64,000 nt of DNA. It comes from Bacillus sp. MUM 116. Lineage in GTDB: Bacteria > Bacillota > Bacilli > Bacillales > Cytobacillaceae. The DNA lies in assembly GCF_001866655.1 (NCBI RefSeq), contig NZ_MLYR01000018.1, positions 119,645 through 183,644 of the forward strand. The letters are read 5' to 3'. Under the pieces are notes generated by a model. The model did no database searches and was not told the origin of the DNA. It saw only the letters and a program-made list of their open reading frames with translations. This document shows positions 1 to 9,647 of the stretch, piece by piece (position 1 is the first letter of the stretch; every line of letters begins with the position of its first letter). The position numbers and the translations under genes are program-made.

Positions 1-55
1 GAATGAAGCGGAAATCAACAGATTTATTTTAATAGAGCCTTTGCATTAAAGAAAC

Positions 56-82
56 TGAAACTTTTACTTCGTCCAATTCGTA
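56..82 (+). promoter_or_regulatory. SigW-type ECF promoter of yvlB-yvlD
   Basis: TGAAAC at 56-61 and CGTA at 79-82 are separated by 17 bases, with a T-run directly after the -35 element, as in sigma-W promoters of Bacillus. The yvlABCD operon of B. subtilis is a known SigW target, so the match falls where family knowledge predicts it. No sigma-A promoter is obvious in the first 160 bases. Confidence 0.7.
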
Positions 83-162
83 CTAATTAAGTAGAACAGA
101 AGGCGTAAAAATCCTGAAAGCGGAATAAAATGAATTGAAAATAATGATCTGAGGTGAAAACA

Positions 163-1293
163 ATGAAAGAGGAACGAAAACGAATATTAAAAATGGTCGA
201 AGAAGGAAAGCTAAAGGTTGACGAAGCATTATCCTTGCTCGAGGAACTTGAAAAGGCACAGCAGACAATGGAACAAAAGCAGGAACAAATTGTTAACGAG
301 CTTTCGACAGCTATTAAATTTGAAGAAGCACAAAAAGATCACCAGGAATATACGCAAGGAAACAAATTCCAGTCCACAAAAGATAAAATATTTGAATTCG
401 TTGATTCCGCATTGAAAAAAATTAAAGATTTTGATCTCGATTTAAACTTCGGACAATCCGTCGAGATCTCCCATATTTTTCATCACGGCGACGTTTATTT
501 AAAGGATATGGATTTGGATGTGGCCAATGGCTCCTTAAAAATCGCTCCCTGGGATCAAAAGGATGTTCGGATTGAATGTCAGGCAAAAGTATATCGGGTC
601 GAAACCACGGAACAGGCAAGACAAAACTTCCTTAAAGATGTCATATTTGCGATTGAGGGAGAAAAGCTCCGCTTTACAACCCAGCAAAAATGGATGAAAG
701 TTGACGCGGTCGTCTATATACCGCAGGCACAGTATGAACGAATTCGTGTAAGAATGTTTAATGGGCCGATTTCAGGAGAAGAATTGAATGTAAACGATTT
801 TCGCGTGAAAACGGCAAATGGAAAAATTGAATTGGCAAAAGTCAATGGAAGACGCGCTGAAATTGAAACGGCCAATGGTCATATTAAGCTGCAAAACAGT
901 ATTATCGACGACGTTGAAGCGGAGACCATTAATGGTGCCATTAAACTTGATGGAAACTTTAGGAAGATGGAAACGCAGACTTTTAACGGCAATGTAACTT
1001 ATAACCTGAATGGCAACCGCTGTGAATTGATTTCAGCTAAGGCGACCACCGGAAGCATTGATATCTATGTTCCAGAAGGTGTTCCCGTTAATGGGGAATT
1101 GAAAACCAATCTTGGCGGTTTTAATATGAAGCTTGAGGGAATCCAAATTCTCGAGGAAAAAAGTGAAATGATACAAAAATTGCTCCGGTTTGAATCGATT
1201 AATCATCCTGATAAGAAGTTAAAAGTATTTGCCGATACGAAAACAGGATCGATTACGGTAAACAAATCAGATGGGGTCATTCCTTTTAAATAG
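163..1293 (+). CDS. yvlB: YvlB-like DUF4097 beta-repeat protein
   Basis: Protein of 376 aa. The first ~45 residues form a short helical segment of the SHOCT-like kind (KEERKRILKMVEEGKLKVDE). After a charged linker, residues ~105-370 are a repetitive beta-rich domain of the DUF4097 type, with recurring 'TANGKIEL', 'TANGHIKL', 'TINGAIKL' strands that suggest a beta-helix or adhesin-like stack. No signal peptide or membrane segment is visible. ATG at 163 was chosen over GTG at 154 because the GAGGTG ribosome site at 151-156 covers that GTG and lies 6 bases before the ATG. It begins an operon with yvlD, behind a SigW-like promoter, implying a cell-envelope stress role. The biochemical function is unknown. 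B. subtilis has yvlA and yvlC beside these genes; neither is present in this window. Confidence 0.85.
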   Translation: MKEERKRILKMVEEGKLKVDEALSLLEELEKAQQTMEQKQEQIVNELSTAIKFEEAQKDHQEYTQGNKFQSTKDKIFEFVDSALKKIKDFDLDLNFGQSVEISHIFHHGDVYLKDMDLDVANGSLKIAPWDQKDVRIECQAKVYRVETTEQARQNFLKDVIFAIEGEKLRFTTQQKWMKVDAVVYIPQAQYERIRVRMFNGPISGEELNVNDFRVKTANGKIELAKVNGRRAEIETANGHIKLQNSIIDDVEAETINGAIKLDGNFRKMETQTFNGNVTYNLNGNRCELISAKATTGSIDIYVPEGVPVNGELKTNLGGFNMKLEGIQILEEKSEMIQKLLRFESINHPDKKLKVFADTKTGSITVNKSDGVIPFK

Positions 1294-1347
1294 GTGGGAA
1301 ACATATATGGAGAAATCTTTAGTACCAACCGAGCAGGATCTAAAAAG

Positions 1348-1707
1348 ATGAGATGGCTGCTCGGAGTCTTAATAAATGCAGTACTATTTATGGCAATGGC
1401 AGGATATTTTCACGATAGCTTTCATGTGACTGGATTTACTGCTGCTGTTCAGGCAAGCTTTTTGCTATCGATTCTAAATATTTTGGTCCGCCCGTTGTTA
1501 ATCCTGTTAACCCTTCCGGCAACCGTTTTAACACTTGGGCTGTTTTTGTTTGTTATTAATGCGATTACTCTCGAGCTTACCGATTACATTATGGGCGCGT
1601 CATTTGAAATTTCCAGCTTTGGGATGGCCTTGTTTGCTTCCGTGATTATGGCCATCGTTAACCTTATCATTCAAAAAACCATTCTGGAACCTTCCAAGAA
1701 ACACTAA
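1348..1707 (+). CDS. yvlD: YvlD-like phage-holin-family (DUF360) membrane protein
   Basis: Small hydrophobic protein of 119 aa with about four predicted membrane helices (residues ~3-20, 30-50, 55-78, 90-112). It contains the family pattern of YvlD: 'SILNILVRPLLILLTLPATV' followed by 'FLFVINAITLELTDYIMG'. An open frame extends upstream to GTG 1294, directly after the yvlB stop, but ATG 1348 gives the usual family N-terminus (MRWLLGVLINAVLF) with a GCAGGA ribosome site 9 bases before it. It is the last gene of the SigW-type operon. YvlD is implicated in envelope-stress resistance in B. subtilis, although its molecular activity is not settled. Start choice is moderately sure; the family assignment is firm. 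Confidence 0.8.
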   Translation: MRWLLGVLINAVLFMAMAGYFHDSFHVTGFTAAVQASFLLSILNILVRPLLILLTLPATVLTLGLFLFVINAITLELTDYIMGASFEISSFGMALFASVIMAIVNLIIQKTILEPSKKH

Positions 1708-1711
1708 AATG

Positions 1712-1750
1712 AAAAAATAGCATGGGATTGAATCCTTTGCTATTTTTTTT
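1712..1750 (+). terminator. Terminator of yvlB-yvlD
   Basis: An A-rich stem AAAATAGCA pairs with TGCTATTTT around a 15-base loop and runs into eight T residues. It closes the operon and separates it from the hprK promoter. Confidence 0.8.
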
Positions 1751-1825
1751 ATATCCCTTTAAACTGCACAGCACTTTGTTTCCTATTTGCTCTATACCCT
1801 ATTTAAGAGAAATTGTCTAAATTAT

Positions 1826-1853
1826 TTGGTTCTGGTTTAAAAAGTGCTAAAAT
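1826..1853 (+). promoter_or_regulatory. Sigma-A promoter of hprK operon
   Basis: TTGGTT (1826-1831) and TAAAAT (1848-1853) are 16 bases apart, with an extended -10 TGC just before the hexamer. Predicted start is near 1860, giving a leader of about 80 bases before hprK. Confidence 0.6.
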
Positions 1854-1938
1854 AGAGGAATCTTATTTTTATTTTTATTTTTACTATTTTCGGCTATAAA
1901 ATAGAAACTTGCGCTTTTCTAAAAAAGGAGGAACAGCT

Positions 1939-2874
1939 TTGGCAAAAGTACGCACGAAGGAAATTTTAGAAAAATTCCACCTTGAACTCATAAGTGGTGA
2001 AGAAGGAATCAACCGTCCCATTACTACAAGTGATATTTCCCGGCCAGGGATTGAAATGGCCGGATATTTCGAATTTTATCCTGCAGAACGAATCCAGCTT
2101 TTAGGGAAAACAGAACTTTCCTTCTTTGAGGAACTCACACCAAATGAACGGATGTCCCGGATGGAACAGCTATGTACCGATATTACGCCTGCCATTATTG
2201 TCACTCGTGGTTTAGAGGTTCCTCAAGAACTGATTGAAGCTTCGGAACGCGAATCAGTTCCTGTACTACGCAATGGTATGAAAACAACCCGTTTCTCCAG
2301 CCGTTTAACTAATTTTTTAGAGAGCAAACTTGCACCGACTACTGCCGTCCATGGTGTATTGGTCGATATTTATGGTGTAGGGGTATTAATAACCGGAAAA
2401 AGCGGTGTAGGTAAAAGTGAAACCGCATTGGAATTGGTGAAACGCGGTCATCGCTTAGTGGCAGACGACTGTGTTGAAATCCGCCAAGAGGACCAAGATA
2501 CCCTTGTTGGAACTTCTCCTGAATTAATCGAGCATTTATTAGAGATTCGCGGACTGGGAATCATCAATGTGATGACCTTATTTGGTGCGGGTGCTGTCCG
2601 CAGCAACAAAAAAATCTCACTAGTGATCAGCCTTGAAAATTGGGATTCGAAAAAGCAGTATGACCGCCTTGGTTTAGATGAAGAAAAAATGAAAATTATT
2701 GATACAGATGTAACCAAGATTACCATTCCGGTTCGTCCAGGACGAAACATTGCCGTCATCATTGAAGTGGCCGCGATGAATTTCCGACTCAAACGGATGG
2801 GGGTGAATGCCGCACAGCAATTTACCGAGCGGCTTTCTGAAGTAATTGAAGAAGGGGAACATGAGGATATTTAA
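1939..2874 (+). CDS. hprK: HPr kinase/phosphorylase
   Basis: Bifunctional enzyme of 311 aa that phosphorylates Ser46 of HPr and Crh and removes the phosphate again, so controlling carbon catabolite repression through CcpA. The Walker A motif GKSGVGKS begins at residue 153, the HPrK signature region follows ([20 protein letters not shown]), and the C-terminal 'PVRPGRN' segment is intact. Length matches the B. subtilis protein (310 aa). The start is TTG at 1939: an AAAGGAGG site at 1924-1931 is 7 bases upstream and yields the conserved N-terminus [10 protein letters not shown]; the longer frame from TTG 1909 runs through this site. First gene of hprK-lgt-ppaX-yvoF. Its partner Crh is encoded at 18.1 kb in the same window. 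Confidence 0.98.
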   Translation: MAKVRTKEILEKFHLELISGEEGINRPITTSDISRPGIEMAGYFEFYPAERIQLLGKTELSFFEELTPNERMSRMEQLCTDITPAIIVTRGLEVPQELIEASERESVPVLRNGMKTTRFSSRLTNFLESKLAPTTAVHGVLVDIYGVGVLITGKSGVGKSETALELVKRGHRLVADDCVEIRQEDQDTLVGTSPELIEHLLEIRGLGIINVMTLFGAGAVRSNKKISLVISLENWDSKKQYDRLGLDEEKMKIIDTDVTKITIPVRPGRNIAVIIEVAAMNFRLKRMGVNAAQQFTERLSEVIEEGEHEDI

Positions 2875-2895
2875 GGGAAATAAGGAGACGTGAAC

Positions 2896-3708
2896 ATGAA
2901 AGAAAACATTCAACCGCTTAATCCCATTGCCTTTACACTTGGACCAATCCAAGTGCATTGGTATGGAATTATTATTGGTTCAGGCTTGGCGCTTGCTTTG
3001 TTCCTTGCGATCAGGGAAGGAAACCGCCGCGGCCTGCCGAAAGATACTTTTGCAGACTTAATGCTCTGGGCCATCCCGATTGCCATTATTTCAGCACGAA
3101 TTTATTATGTGATATTTGAATGGAAATATTATGCTCAGCACCCAAGCGAGATTCCAGCCATTTGGAATGGCGGAATAGCCATCCACGGTGCACTTATTGG
3201 CTCTGTTATAACCACCTATGTTTTTGCTAAAAAACGGGGAATTTCCTTCTGGAAAATCACCGACATCGCTGCACCAAGCCTCATACTTGGCCAAGCTATC
3301 GGGCGCTGGGGAAATTTTATGAACCAAGAAGCACATGGGAGAGAAGTGTCAAGAAGCTTCCTCGAGAGTTTGCATTTACCCGATTTCATTATTAACCAAA
3401 TGTACATTAACGGAAGCTACTACCACCCGACATTTTTATATGAATCTGTCTGGGACTTTATCGGTTTCATTCTATTAATGCTGCTTCGCCGGGTTAACCT
3501 AAGACGAGGAGAATTATTCCTTTCGTACGTGATTTGGTATTCCATCGGCCGTTTCTTTGTCGAAGGAATGAGAACCGATAGTCTTATGCTAACCAGCACT
3601 CTCAGAATGGCACAAATGATTTCCATCGTCTTGGTTATTGGCGCGTTGGTAATCCTGCTTATTCGGCGAAAAAAATCGGAAGAACGATATTTAGATCAAT
3701 CAGTATAA
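2896..3708 (+). CDS. lgt: Prolipoprotein diacylglyceryl transferase
   Basis: Integral membrane enzyme of 270 aa that transfers diacylglycerol from phosphatidylglycerol to the lipobox cysteine of prolipoproteins. Conserved Lgt features are visible: '[11 protein letters not shown]' near the N-terminus, the signature '[13 protein letters not shown]' around residue 135, and 'YPTFLYES'-like '[11 protein letters not shown]', with about seven hydrophobic helices. ATG 2896 was preferred over GTG 2890 because the AAGGAG site ends only 2 bases before the GTG but 8 bases before the ATG. It lies 21 bases after hprK in the same operon. Likely clients in this window are the lipoproteins at 61.6 kb and possibly 59.5 kb. 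Confidence 0.97.
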   Translation: MKENIQPLNPIAFTLGPIQVHWYGIIIGSGLALALFLAIREGNRRGLPKDTFADLMLWAIPIAIISARIYYVIFEWKYYAQHPSEIPAIWNGGIAIHGALIGSVITTYVFAKKRGISFWKITDIAAPSLILGQAIGRWGNFMNQEAHGREVSRSFLESLHLPDFIINQMYINGSYYHPTFLYESVWDFIGFILLMLLRRVNLRRGELFLSYVIWYSIGRFFVEGMRTDSLMLTSTLRMAQMISIVLVIGALVILLIRRKKSEERYLDQSV

Positions 3709-3729
3709 TAAGGCGGTGTGAAAGGCAAC

Positions 3730-4374
3730 ATGTCGAACAAAATTACCACCCTTCTATTTGATTTAGATGGGACATTAATCGATACAAATGAATTAATTAT
3801 TGCTACTTATTTACACACACTTGAAAAATATTATCCAAACAAATATAAACGGGAAGATGTTCTTCCGTTTATGGGGCCAACCCTTCATGAAGCATTTTCA
3901 ACCGTTGACCCCGACCGTGTTGAAGAAATGATTTTAGAATATCGGACCTTTAATCTTGCAAACCATGATTTACTCGTAAAAGAATTTCCAAATGTCCTGG
4001 AAACGATTCAAACACTGAAAGAAAAAGGTTATAAGCTGGGGATTGTTACGACGAAAAAGCACGATGTCAGCTTAAAGGGACTTCGTTTGATGAAGCTTGA
4101 GGAATATTTTGATGTGATTGTAGCGATGGATCATGTCACAAAGGTAAAGCCGGATCCTGAGCCGATTTTTAAAGCATTGGAGCAAATAAACTCCACACCG
4201 GAGGAAACGATTATGGTCGGAGATAATTTCCATGATATTTTGGCAGGGAAAAATGCCGGCACGAAAACAGCAGGAGTTGCCTGGACAATAAAAGGCAGAG
4301 ATTATCTTGCAAAATACGAACCAGATTATATGCTTGAAAACATGGCCGATTTATTAACCATTCTCGGAGAGTGA
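3730..4374 (+). CDS. ppaX: Pyrophosphatase PpaX (HAD family)
   Basis: HAD-superfamily hydrolase of 214 aa. It hydrolyses the pyrophosphate released when HPr kinase/phosphorylase removes phosphate from P-Ser-HPr. HAD motif I is '[13 protein letters not shown]' at residues ~9-21, motif II is in 'GIVTTKK', and motif III/IV is '[11 protein letters not shown]' with '[16 protein letters not shown]'. The C-terminal 'AGVAWTIKG' segment is typical of PpaX. ATG 3730 gives the family N-terminus [10 protein letters not shown]; the AAGGCGGTG site lies 12-13 bases upstream, a rather long spacing, while GTG 3718 would sit inside it. Co-transcribed with hprK, which fits its role. Confidence 0.95.
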   Translation: MSNKITTLLFDLDGTLIDTNELIIATYLHTLEKYYPNKYKREDVLPFMGPTLHEAFSTVDPDRVEEMILEYRTFNLANHDLLVKEFPNVLETIQTLKEKGYKLGIVTTKKHDVSLKGLRLMKLEEYFDVIVAMDHVTKVKPDPEPIFKALEQINSTPEETIMVGDNFHDILAGKNAGTKTAGVAWTIKGRDYLAKYEPDYMLENMADLLTILGE

Positions 4375-4379
4375 GAAGG

Positions 4380-4913
4380 ATGAGAAAAACAACCCGCTAC
4401 CCGGTTGAGGGAGCCAATTCCTTGTGGCATGTTTACAAAACCGTGCCATTTTGGAAGGTGGTCAAAAATTTTATTGTCATTCAGCTCGCTCGTTATTCTC
4501 CTTTTCTTGGGGTGAAAAATTGGCTGTATCGCACCTTCCTCCGGGTTAAGGTTGGGGAGCAGACCTCGTTCGCATTAATGGTGATGCTCGATGTTATGTT
4601 TCCAGAAAAAATCAGTGTCGGCCGCAATACGGTAATCGGCTATAATACCACGATCTTGGCACATGAATATTTAATTAAAGAATACCGGCTCGGCCCGGTC
4701 GAAATTGGCAGTGAAGTCATGATTGGTGCAAACTCGACGATTCTTCCCGGTGTTACGATTGGAGATGCGGCGATTGTTTCAGCAGGCACTCTCGTTCATA
4801 AGGATGTACCTCCGGGAAGCTTTGTTGGCGGTAATCCAATGCGGGTGATTTACACAAAGGAAGAATTGGAAAAACGTTGGGCAAACGACCCAATTTATCA
4901 AAAAAATAAATAA
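4380..4913 (+). CDS. yvoF: YvoF-like acetyltransferase (left-handed beta-helix)
   Basis: Protein of 177 aa of the hexapeptide-repeat acyltransferase family. Residues ~75-155 carry isoleucine-rich hexapeptide turns (IGSEVM IGANST ILPGVT IGDAAI), ending in 'VPPGSFVGGNPMRVIY', the usual closing strand of these enzymes. It fits the YvoF group found after ppaX in Bacillus. The acceptor substrate is not known. The ATG at 4380 gives MRKTTRYPVEGANSLW, the family N-terminus, using GGAGAG inside the end of ppaX; the upstream GTG at 4371 overlaps the ppaX stop codon. Last gene of the hprK operon. Confidence 0.88.
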   Translation: MRKTTRYPVEGANSLWHVYKTVPFWKVVKNFIVIQLARYSPFLGVKNWLYRTFLRVKVGEQTSFALMVMLDVMFPEKISVGRNTVIGYNTTILAHEYLIKEYRLGPVEIGSEVMIGANSTILPGVTIGDAAIVSAGTLVHKDVPPGSFVGGNPMRVIYTKEELEKRWANDPIYQKNK

Positions 4914-4924
4914 GGATTTAAGAT

Positions 4925-4953
4925 AGAGCCTGGTTTTAAGACTAGGCTCTTTT
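4925..4953 (+). terminator. Terminator of hprK operon
   Basis: AGAGCCT (4925-4931) pairs with AGGCTCT (4944-4950) around a 12-base loop in which GG/CT add partial pairing, followed by TTT. Confidence 0.7.
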
Positions 4954-4984
4954 CAATTGTACAGACTATTCATGAGATTTTTCA

Positions 4985-5013
4985 TTGACGAACAGCAAAC
5001 CAAGGGGTAAACT
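4985..5013 (+). promoter_or_regulatory. Sigma-A promoter of the his operon
   Basis: TTGACG (4985-4990), 17-base spacer, TAAACT (5008-5013). The leader to hisZ is only about 60 bases, so no T-box riboswitch or attenuator of the usual size can fit. Confidence 0.75.
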
Positions 5014-5078
5014 ACTAATAACTTTAATTTACTACCATATTAGCAGACTAAAGGATTTCCATAAAAAGGATGATAGTA

Positions 5079-6263
5079 ATGAGCCGTTTGTTTATGTTTG
5101 AAAAGCCATTGGGCATGAGGGATACACTGCCGGAGTTATTTGAAAAAAAACATCATGTTCAATCCTTGTTAGCGGATGCGATTAAGCTTTGGGGCTATAA
5201 ATTTATTGAAACCCCTACTCTTGAATACTATGAAACGGTTGGAGCGGCATCGGCCATTCCGGATCGTCAGCTTTTTAAATTACTCGATAAAGAGGGCCAT
5301 ACGCTTGTATTAAGGCCGGAGATGACGGCACCGATTGCACGTGTCGCTGCCTCAAAGCTTTTGCAGGACGATCTGCCATTAAGGTTAGCCTATACAGCCA
5401 ATGTCTATCGGGCTCAGCGTCGTGAGGGAGGACGGCCTGCTGAATTTGAACAAATTGGTGTTGAGTTTATCAATGATGAGACCGTCTCATGTGACGGTGA
5501 AGTGATTTCGCTATTGGTCTCATCTTTAAAGCAATCCGGCTTGGATAAATTTCAAGTATCGATTGGTCATGCGTCCTTTACGGAGGAATTATTTTTGCAA
5601 ATATTAGGTACAGAGGAGCGGGCAGATTCACTTAGAAGATTTTTATTTGAAAAAAATTATGTCGGATATCGTGAGCATATTTCTTCCCTGTCCTTGTCCT
5701 CAATTGATAAACAAAGGCTTTTGCAATTCCTCGATTTACGTGGTGGGGAAGAAGTAATCGGTATGGCGTTTGATTTAATCGAAAACGAACAAGGCAAGCA
5801 AGCCATCCTTCAGCTCAAAGAATTATGGGATGTCCTCCGTGATTACGGTGTACAGGATCAAGTAAGATTCGATTTGACACTTGTCAGCCATATGAGTTAT
5901 TATTCAGGAATTTTCTTTGAAGCCTATGCAGGCAATGTCGGTTTCCCGATTGGAAATGGCGGCCGATATAGTTTAATTGAGAAGTTTGGGAAGAAAGCAA
6001 GTGCGACTGGATTTGCCCTCCAGCTTGATCGGATATTAGAAGCACTCAGTGAATTTGAAATCGAAAATGACTTGCAATGTATTTTCTTCAGCCAGGAACG
6101 GCGGAAGGAGGGCATTGAGTTAGCCCAAAAAATGCAAGGACAGGGAGAGCGCGTCGTACTTCAGGATATTTCCGGCGTAAAAAATCTTGATGCTTTTTCA
6201 AAGAAATTTTCCAATGTGGTTTATTTAATCGGTAAAGCGCGAAAGGAGCCTGCAAATGAGTGA
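5079..6263 (+). CDS. hisZ: ATP phosphoribosyltransferase regulatory subunit
   Basis: Protein of 394 aa related to the catalytic core of histidyl-tRNA synthetase (class II fold). It lacks the anticodon-binding domain and serves as the allosteric subunit needed by short-form HisG. The motif 2 region '[17 protein letters not shown]' and '[20 protein letters not shown]' are clear. ATG 5079 has AAGGA 8 bases upstream; the in-frame ATG at 5070 overlaps that site. First gene of hisZGDBHAFI. It overlaps hisG by 8 bases, which suits formation of the HisZ-HisG hetero-octamer. Its presence explains why the adjacent HisG is only 214 aa. Confidence 0.96.
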   Translation: MSRLFMFEKPLGMRDTLPELFEKKHHVQSLLADAIKLWGYKFIETPTLEYYETVGAASAIPDRQLFKLLDKEGHTLVLRPEMTAPIARVAASKLLQDDLPLRLAYTANVYRAQRREGGRPAEFEQIGVEFINDETVSCDGEVISLLVSSLKQSGLDKFQVSIGHASFTEELFLQILGTEERADSLRRFLFEKNYVGYREHISSLSLSSIDKQRLLQFLDLRGGEEVIGMAFDLIENEQGKQAILQLKELWDVLRDYGVQDQVRFDLTLVSHMSYYSGIFFEAYAGNVGFPIGNGGRYSLIEKFGKKASATGFALQLDRILEALSEFEIENDLQCIFFSQERRKEGIELAQKMQGQGERVVLQDISGVKNLDAFSKKFSNVVYLIGKARKEPANE

Positions 6264-6900
6264 TTTAATAACGATTGCCATGCCAAAAGGACGGATCTTT
6301 GAAGAGGCTGTTGTTTTACTTCGGAAAGCAGGCTATAGGCTACCTCCTGAATTTGAAGATTCGCGCAAGCTGATTATCGATATTGAGGAAGAGGGCCTGC
6401 GGTTTATTTTAGCAAAACCAATGGACGTCCCTACCTATGTGGAACATGGTGTTGCCGATGTAGGCATTGCAGGAAAGGATGTAATGCTCGAGGAAGACAG
6501 GGATGTTTACGAGCTCCTTGATTTAAAAATCAGCAGCTGTTATTTGGCAGTAGCTGGACTCCCAAACACGAAAATGAACGATGTGGCTCCAAAAGTGGCT
6601 ACAAAATATCCAAAGGTGGCAGCTGCCTTTTTCCGTGAGCAAGGGGAACAAGTGGAAATTATTCGTTTGAATGGATCGATTGAACTTGCTCCGATTATTG
6701 GCTTATCAGACCGGATTGTCGATATCGTATCTTCAGGCCGGACATTAAAAGAAAATGGCTTAGTAGAATATGAACGAATCGTCGATGTGACCTCACGGAT
6801 TATCGTCAATCCAGTTAGTTATCGAATTAAGGATGCAAAAATAAATGACCTCGTATCGAGGCTTCATGAAGTAGTTTCAGCGGAGGTGAAATCGAAATGA
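6256..6900 (+). CDS. hisG: ATP phosphoribosyltransferase, short form
   Basis: Enzyme of 214 aa catalysing the first step of histidine synthesis, joining ATP and PRPP. The short form lacks the C-terminal regulatory domain of long HisG and depends on HisZ, encoded just upstream. Family elements are present: '[16 protein letters not shown]' at the N-terminus, '[19 protein letters not shown]' around residue 55, and the PRPP loop region '[18 protein letters not shown]' around residue 155. The AAAGGAG site is 7 bases before the ATG and lies within hisZ. It overlaps hisD by four bases (ATGA), implying translational coupling. Confidence 0.97.
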   Translation: MSDLITIAMPKGRIFEEAVVLLRKAGYRLPPEFEDSRKLIIDIEEEGLRFILAKPMDVPTYVEHGVADVGIAGKDVMLEEDRDVYELLDLKISSCYLAVAGLPNTKMNDVAPKVATKYPKVAAAFFREQGEQVEIIRLNGSIELAPIIGLSDRIVDIVSSGRTLKENGLVEYERIVDVTSRIIVNPVSYRIKDAKINDLVSRLHEVVSAEVKSK

Positions 6901-8165
6901 AAATTCAAAAAGTGGATGATTTGGTTTCCATTAAACGTTCGATTGAGACCGGTACGTCGGAACAGCTGGCGGTTGTTAAAAATATTCTTTTCGATATCCG
7001 CACCCGCGGCGACTTAGCGTTACGGGAGTATACGGAAAAATTTGACCGTGTTCAGTTAAATTCCTTTTCCGTAATGGAAGAGGAAATCGCAGAAGCCTAC
7101 AAGATAGTGGATGAGGATTTTGTTGCGATTGTTCAGGAAGCAGCAGAAAACATCCGCTCTTTCCATGAAAAGCAGTTGCGACCTTCCTGGATGACAACAG
7201 AAGAAAATGGAACTATTTTAGGACAAAAAATTACGCCGCTGGATTCCGTTGGGGTTTATGTACCCGGCGGAACGGCTGCATACCCTTCTTCAGTACTAAT
7301 GAATGTCATTCCTGCAAAAGTTGCCGGGGTGAAACGGATTGTCATGGTATCCCCGCCCGACAAAGAAGGGAAGTTGCCTGCTGCCGTTTTAGTTGCGGCA
7401 AAGGAAGCGGGAGTTAAGGAAATCTATAAAGTCGGCGGTGCCCAGGCAATTGCCGCTCTTGCTTATGGAACAGCATCAATCGCACCGGTTGATAAAATCA
7501 CCGGACCAGGTAATATTTTCGTTGCGTTGGCTAAACGAGAGGTTTTTGGTGATGTTGATATCGACATGATTGCCGGTCCAAGTGAAATTGCTGTTTTGGC
7601 TGATGAAACGGCAAAGGCAGATGAGGTTGCCGCCGATCTTTTATCACAGGCGGAGCATGACCCTCGTGCCTGCAGTATTCTGGTTACCCCTTCACAACAA
7701 TTGGCCGATGAGGTTTCAATCGAAGTGGAGAAACAGCTGGCCTTGCTGCCGCGAAAAGAAATTGCTGCGCGTTCAATTGAAGATTACGGTGTCATTTATG
7801 TGGTAGCAAATCTTGATGAGGCAGTGGAGACGATTAATGCGTTGGCACCAGAACATTTAGAGATCATCACGGAAAATGCGATGGAGATTCTCGGGAAAAT
7901 CCGCCATGCGGGGGCGATTTTTATCGGGAGATACAGCTCTGAACCGGTTGGCGATTATTTTGCTGGTCCGAATCATGTTTTACCGACAAACGGAACAGCA
8001 CGTTTTTCAAGTCCGCTGAATGTGGATGATTTTCAAAAGAAATCAAGTGTTATCATCTACAGTGAAAAAGCTTTGCAGGATAACGGAGCAAAAATTGCAA
8101 CATTTGCCCGGATGGAAGGGCTTGAAGCACATGCAAGAGCAGTCGAAATGAGAATGAAAAAATAA
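6897..8165 (+). CDS. hisD: Histidinol dehydrogenase
   Basis: Zinc enzyme of 422 aa that oxidises L-histidinol to histidine in two NAD-dependent steps, the last reactions of the pathway. Seen in the protein: '[20 protein letters not shown]' (N-terminal signature), '[15 protein letters not shown]' and 'SQAEHDPRA', which includes catalytic and zinc-binding positions, and 'PEHLEI' followed by '[14 protein letters not shown]' near the C-terminus. Length is normal. Its ATG overlaps the hisG stop. Downstream, instead of the usual tight coupling, there is a 138-base gap with tandem repeats before hisB. Confidence 0.97.
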   Translation: MKIQKVDDLVSIKRSIETGTSEQLAVVKNILFDIRTRGDLALREYTEKFDRVQLNSFSVMEEEIAEAYKIVDEDFVAIVQEAAENIRSFHEKQLRPSWMTTEENGTILGQKITPLDSVGVYVPGGTAAYPSSVLMNVIPAKVAGVKRIVMVSPPDKEGKLPAAVLVAAKEAGVKEIYKVGGAQAIAALAYGTASIAPVDKITGPGNIFVALAKREVFGDVDIDMIAGPSEIAVLADETAKADEVAADLLSQAEHDPRACSILVTPSQQLADEVSIEVEKQLALLPRKEIAARSIEDYGVIYVVANLDEAVETINALAPEHLEIITENAMEILGKIRHAGAIFIGRYSSEPVGDYFAGPNHVLPTNGTARFSSPLNVDDFQKKSSVIIYSEKALQDNGAKIATFARMEGLEAHARAVEMRMKK

Positions 8166-8185
8166 ATTAATGGATACTTACAACA

Positions 8186-8261
8186 GATTCGCAAATAAAG
8201 TCAATGAATCCGCAAATAAGAATGTTAGATTCGCAAATAAAAGCAGGTTCCGACTAAATCA
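8186..8261 (+). repeat. Degenerate ~20-21 bp tandem repeat between hisD and hisB
   Basis: GATTCGCAAATAAA at 8186, GAATCCGCAAATAAG at 8206, GATTCGCAAATAAA at 8228 and a weaker copy GGTTCCGACTAAATC at 8247. Starts are 20, 22 and 19 bases apart. It occupies most of the spacer, and no gene is visible there. Confidence 0.8.
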
Positions 8262-8303
8262 ATAAATACTAATACTAGAAAAACAACATAGGAGGGCCCC
8301 TTC

Positions 8304-8891
8304 ATGGAAAGAGTGGCAGGAATTGAACGGAACACAAATGAGACACAAATTAAACTTTCTTTAGCAATCGATGGGGAAGGACATTCAGACCTAGAAACAG
8401 GGGTCCCATTCCTTACACATATGCTAGATTTATTTTCAAAACACGGACACTTCAATTTAACGGTGGATGCAAAGGGTGATATCGAGATAGATGATCACCA
8501 TACAACAGAAGATATAGGAATTTGCCTCGGACAGGCACTTCGGGAAGCACTCGGTGATAAGCGGGGAATCAAGCGCTACGGGAACGCATTTGTCCCAATG
8601 GACGAAGCACTGGCGCAAGTAGTAGTAGATCTCAGCAACCGTCCGCATCTTGAAATGCGTGCAGAGTTCCCTGGTCAAAAGGTCGGAACTTTCGATACTG
8701 AACTTGTTCACGAGTTTTTATGGAAGCTGGCTCTGGAGGCGCGAATGAACCTTCATGTCATTGTTCATTATGGAAAAAATACACACCATATGATTGAGGC
8801 AGTTTTTAAAGCACTGGGCAGAGCGCTGGATGAGGCGACAACGATTGACCCGCGAATCAAAGGGGTCCCTTCGACAAAAGGGATGCTGTAA
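8304..8891 (+). CDS. hisB: Imidazoleglycerol-phosphate dehydratase
   Basis: Monofunctional enzyme of 195 aa, converting imidazole glycerol phosphate to imidazole acetol phosphate. The metal-binding motifs typical of the family are visible: '[20 protein letters not shown]', '[11 protein letters not shown]' and '[17 protein letters not shown]', plus '[18 protein letters not shown]' near the end. Fusion to histidinol-phosphatase, as in enterobacteria, is absent. A strong AGGAGGG site precedes the ATG. Flanked on both sides by repeat-bearing spacers of about 130-140 bases, unlike the rest of the operon. Confidence 0.97.
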   Translation: MERVAGIERNTNETQIKLSLAIDGEGHSDLETGVPFLTHMLDLFSKHGHFNLTVDAKGDIEIDDHHTTEDIGICLGQALREALGDKRGIKRYGNAFVPMDEALAQVVVDLSNRPHLEMRAEFPGQKVGTFDTELVHEFLWKLALEARMNLHVIVHYGKNTHHMIEAVFKALGRALDEATTIDPRIKGVPSTKGML

Positions 8892-8945
8892 AACAGTCGT
8901 TACGGAAAAATTAGCTGTTTTTTACTGGAACTGATACTTTTAAAA

Positions 8946-8987
8946 GGTTTTATCGGCGAATCGATGGGTTTTATCAGCGAATCACCA
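8946..8987 (+). repeat. Two-copy 21 bp repeat between hisB and hisH
   Basis: GGTTTTATCGGCGAATC at 8946 and GGTTTTATCAGCGAATC at 8967, exactly 21 bases apart. On the other strand this reads GATTCGC(C/T)GATAAAA, the same family as the hisD-hisB repeat but in the opposite direction. Upstream, AAAACAG/CTGTTTT around 8890-8922 could form a weak hairpin; I do not call it a terminator. Confidence 0.75.
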
Positions 8988-9020
8988 AATGCAATGAACA
9001 CCGAAGGGAGTGTGTAATCA

Positions 9021-9647
9021 ATGATTGGCATTGTTGACTACGGAATGGGCAATCTTTTTAGCGTCAGTAAAGCGCTGGAACGATTAGGTGCAGAGTATTT
9101 TATCTCCGCCCAAAAAAGTGAATTGCTTTCAGCGGATGCGTTAATTCTTCCAGGCGTTGGAGCTTTCCGAGATGCGATGGAACTCCTGCCTGTGGATACC
9201 ATTAAAGAATTTGCCGCATCAGGAAAACCGTTGCTTGGGATTTGTCTTGGCATGCAGCTTCTTTTTGATGAAAGTGAAGAAAATGGTCCCACCAAAGGGT
9301 TAGGGCTTTTACCTGGGAAAGTGCGCAGGTTTCCGGGGAAAACGGCAGAGTGTGAAACCTACAAAGTTCCTCATATGGGCTGGAACCGGCTTGAATTTGT
9401 AAAAGCATCCCCTCTTTTAAAAAATCTTGAAGAGGATTACGTCTATTTTGTTCATTCTTATTTTGTCGATGCAAAAGACTCGGATGTGTTACTAGCGAAG
9501 GCAACCTACCATGAAGAAGTTTCTGCAGTGGTTAGCAGGAACAATATTTATGGGATGCAATTTCATCCGGAAAAAAGCAGTAAGCTGGGAATGGCACTTT
9601 TAAATAACTTTTTACAATTGGCAGATAAAAAGGAGACAGTACGATGA
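9021..9647 (+). CDS. hisH: Imidazole glycerol phosphate synthase, glutaminase subunit
   Basis: Class I glutamine amidotransferase of 208 aa. It supplies ammonia to HisF, and the pair forms imidazole glycerol phosphate and AICAR. The oxyanion/nucleophile segment is '[15 protein letters not shown]', with the catalytic Cys near residue 79. The catalytic His and Glu are in 'GMQFHPEKS' near residues 183-185. 'VPHMGWN' is also typical. It has a GAAGGGAG site and overlaps hisA by four bases. Confidence 0.97.
   Translation: MIGIVDYGMGNLFSVSKALERLGAEYFISAQKSELLSADALILPGVGAFRDAMELLPVDTIKEFAASGKPLLGICLGMQLLFDESEENGPTKGLGLLPGKVRRFPGKTAECETYKVPHMGWNRLEFVKASPLLKNLEEDYVYFVHSYFVDAKDSDVLLAKATYHEEVSAVVSRNNIYGMQFHPEKSSKLGMALLNNFLQLADKKETVR

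Noticed and set aside
4954..5078. Possible T-box or attenuator for the his operon
   Set aside because: A good promoter at 4985-5013 leaves only about 60 bases of leader, and no specifier stem or terminator is present.
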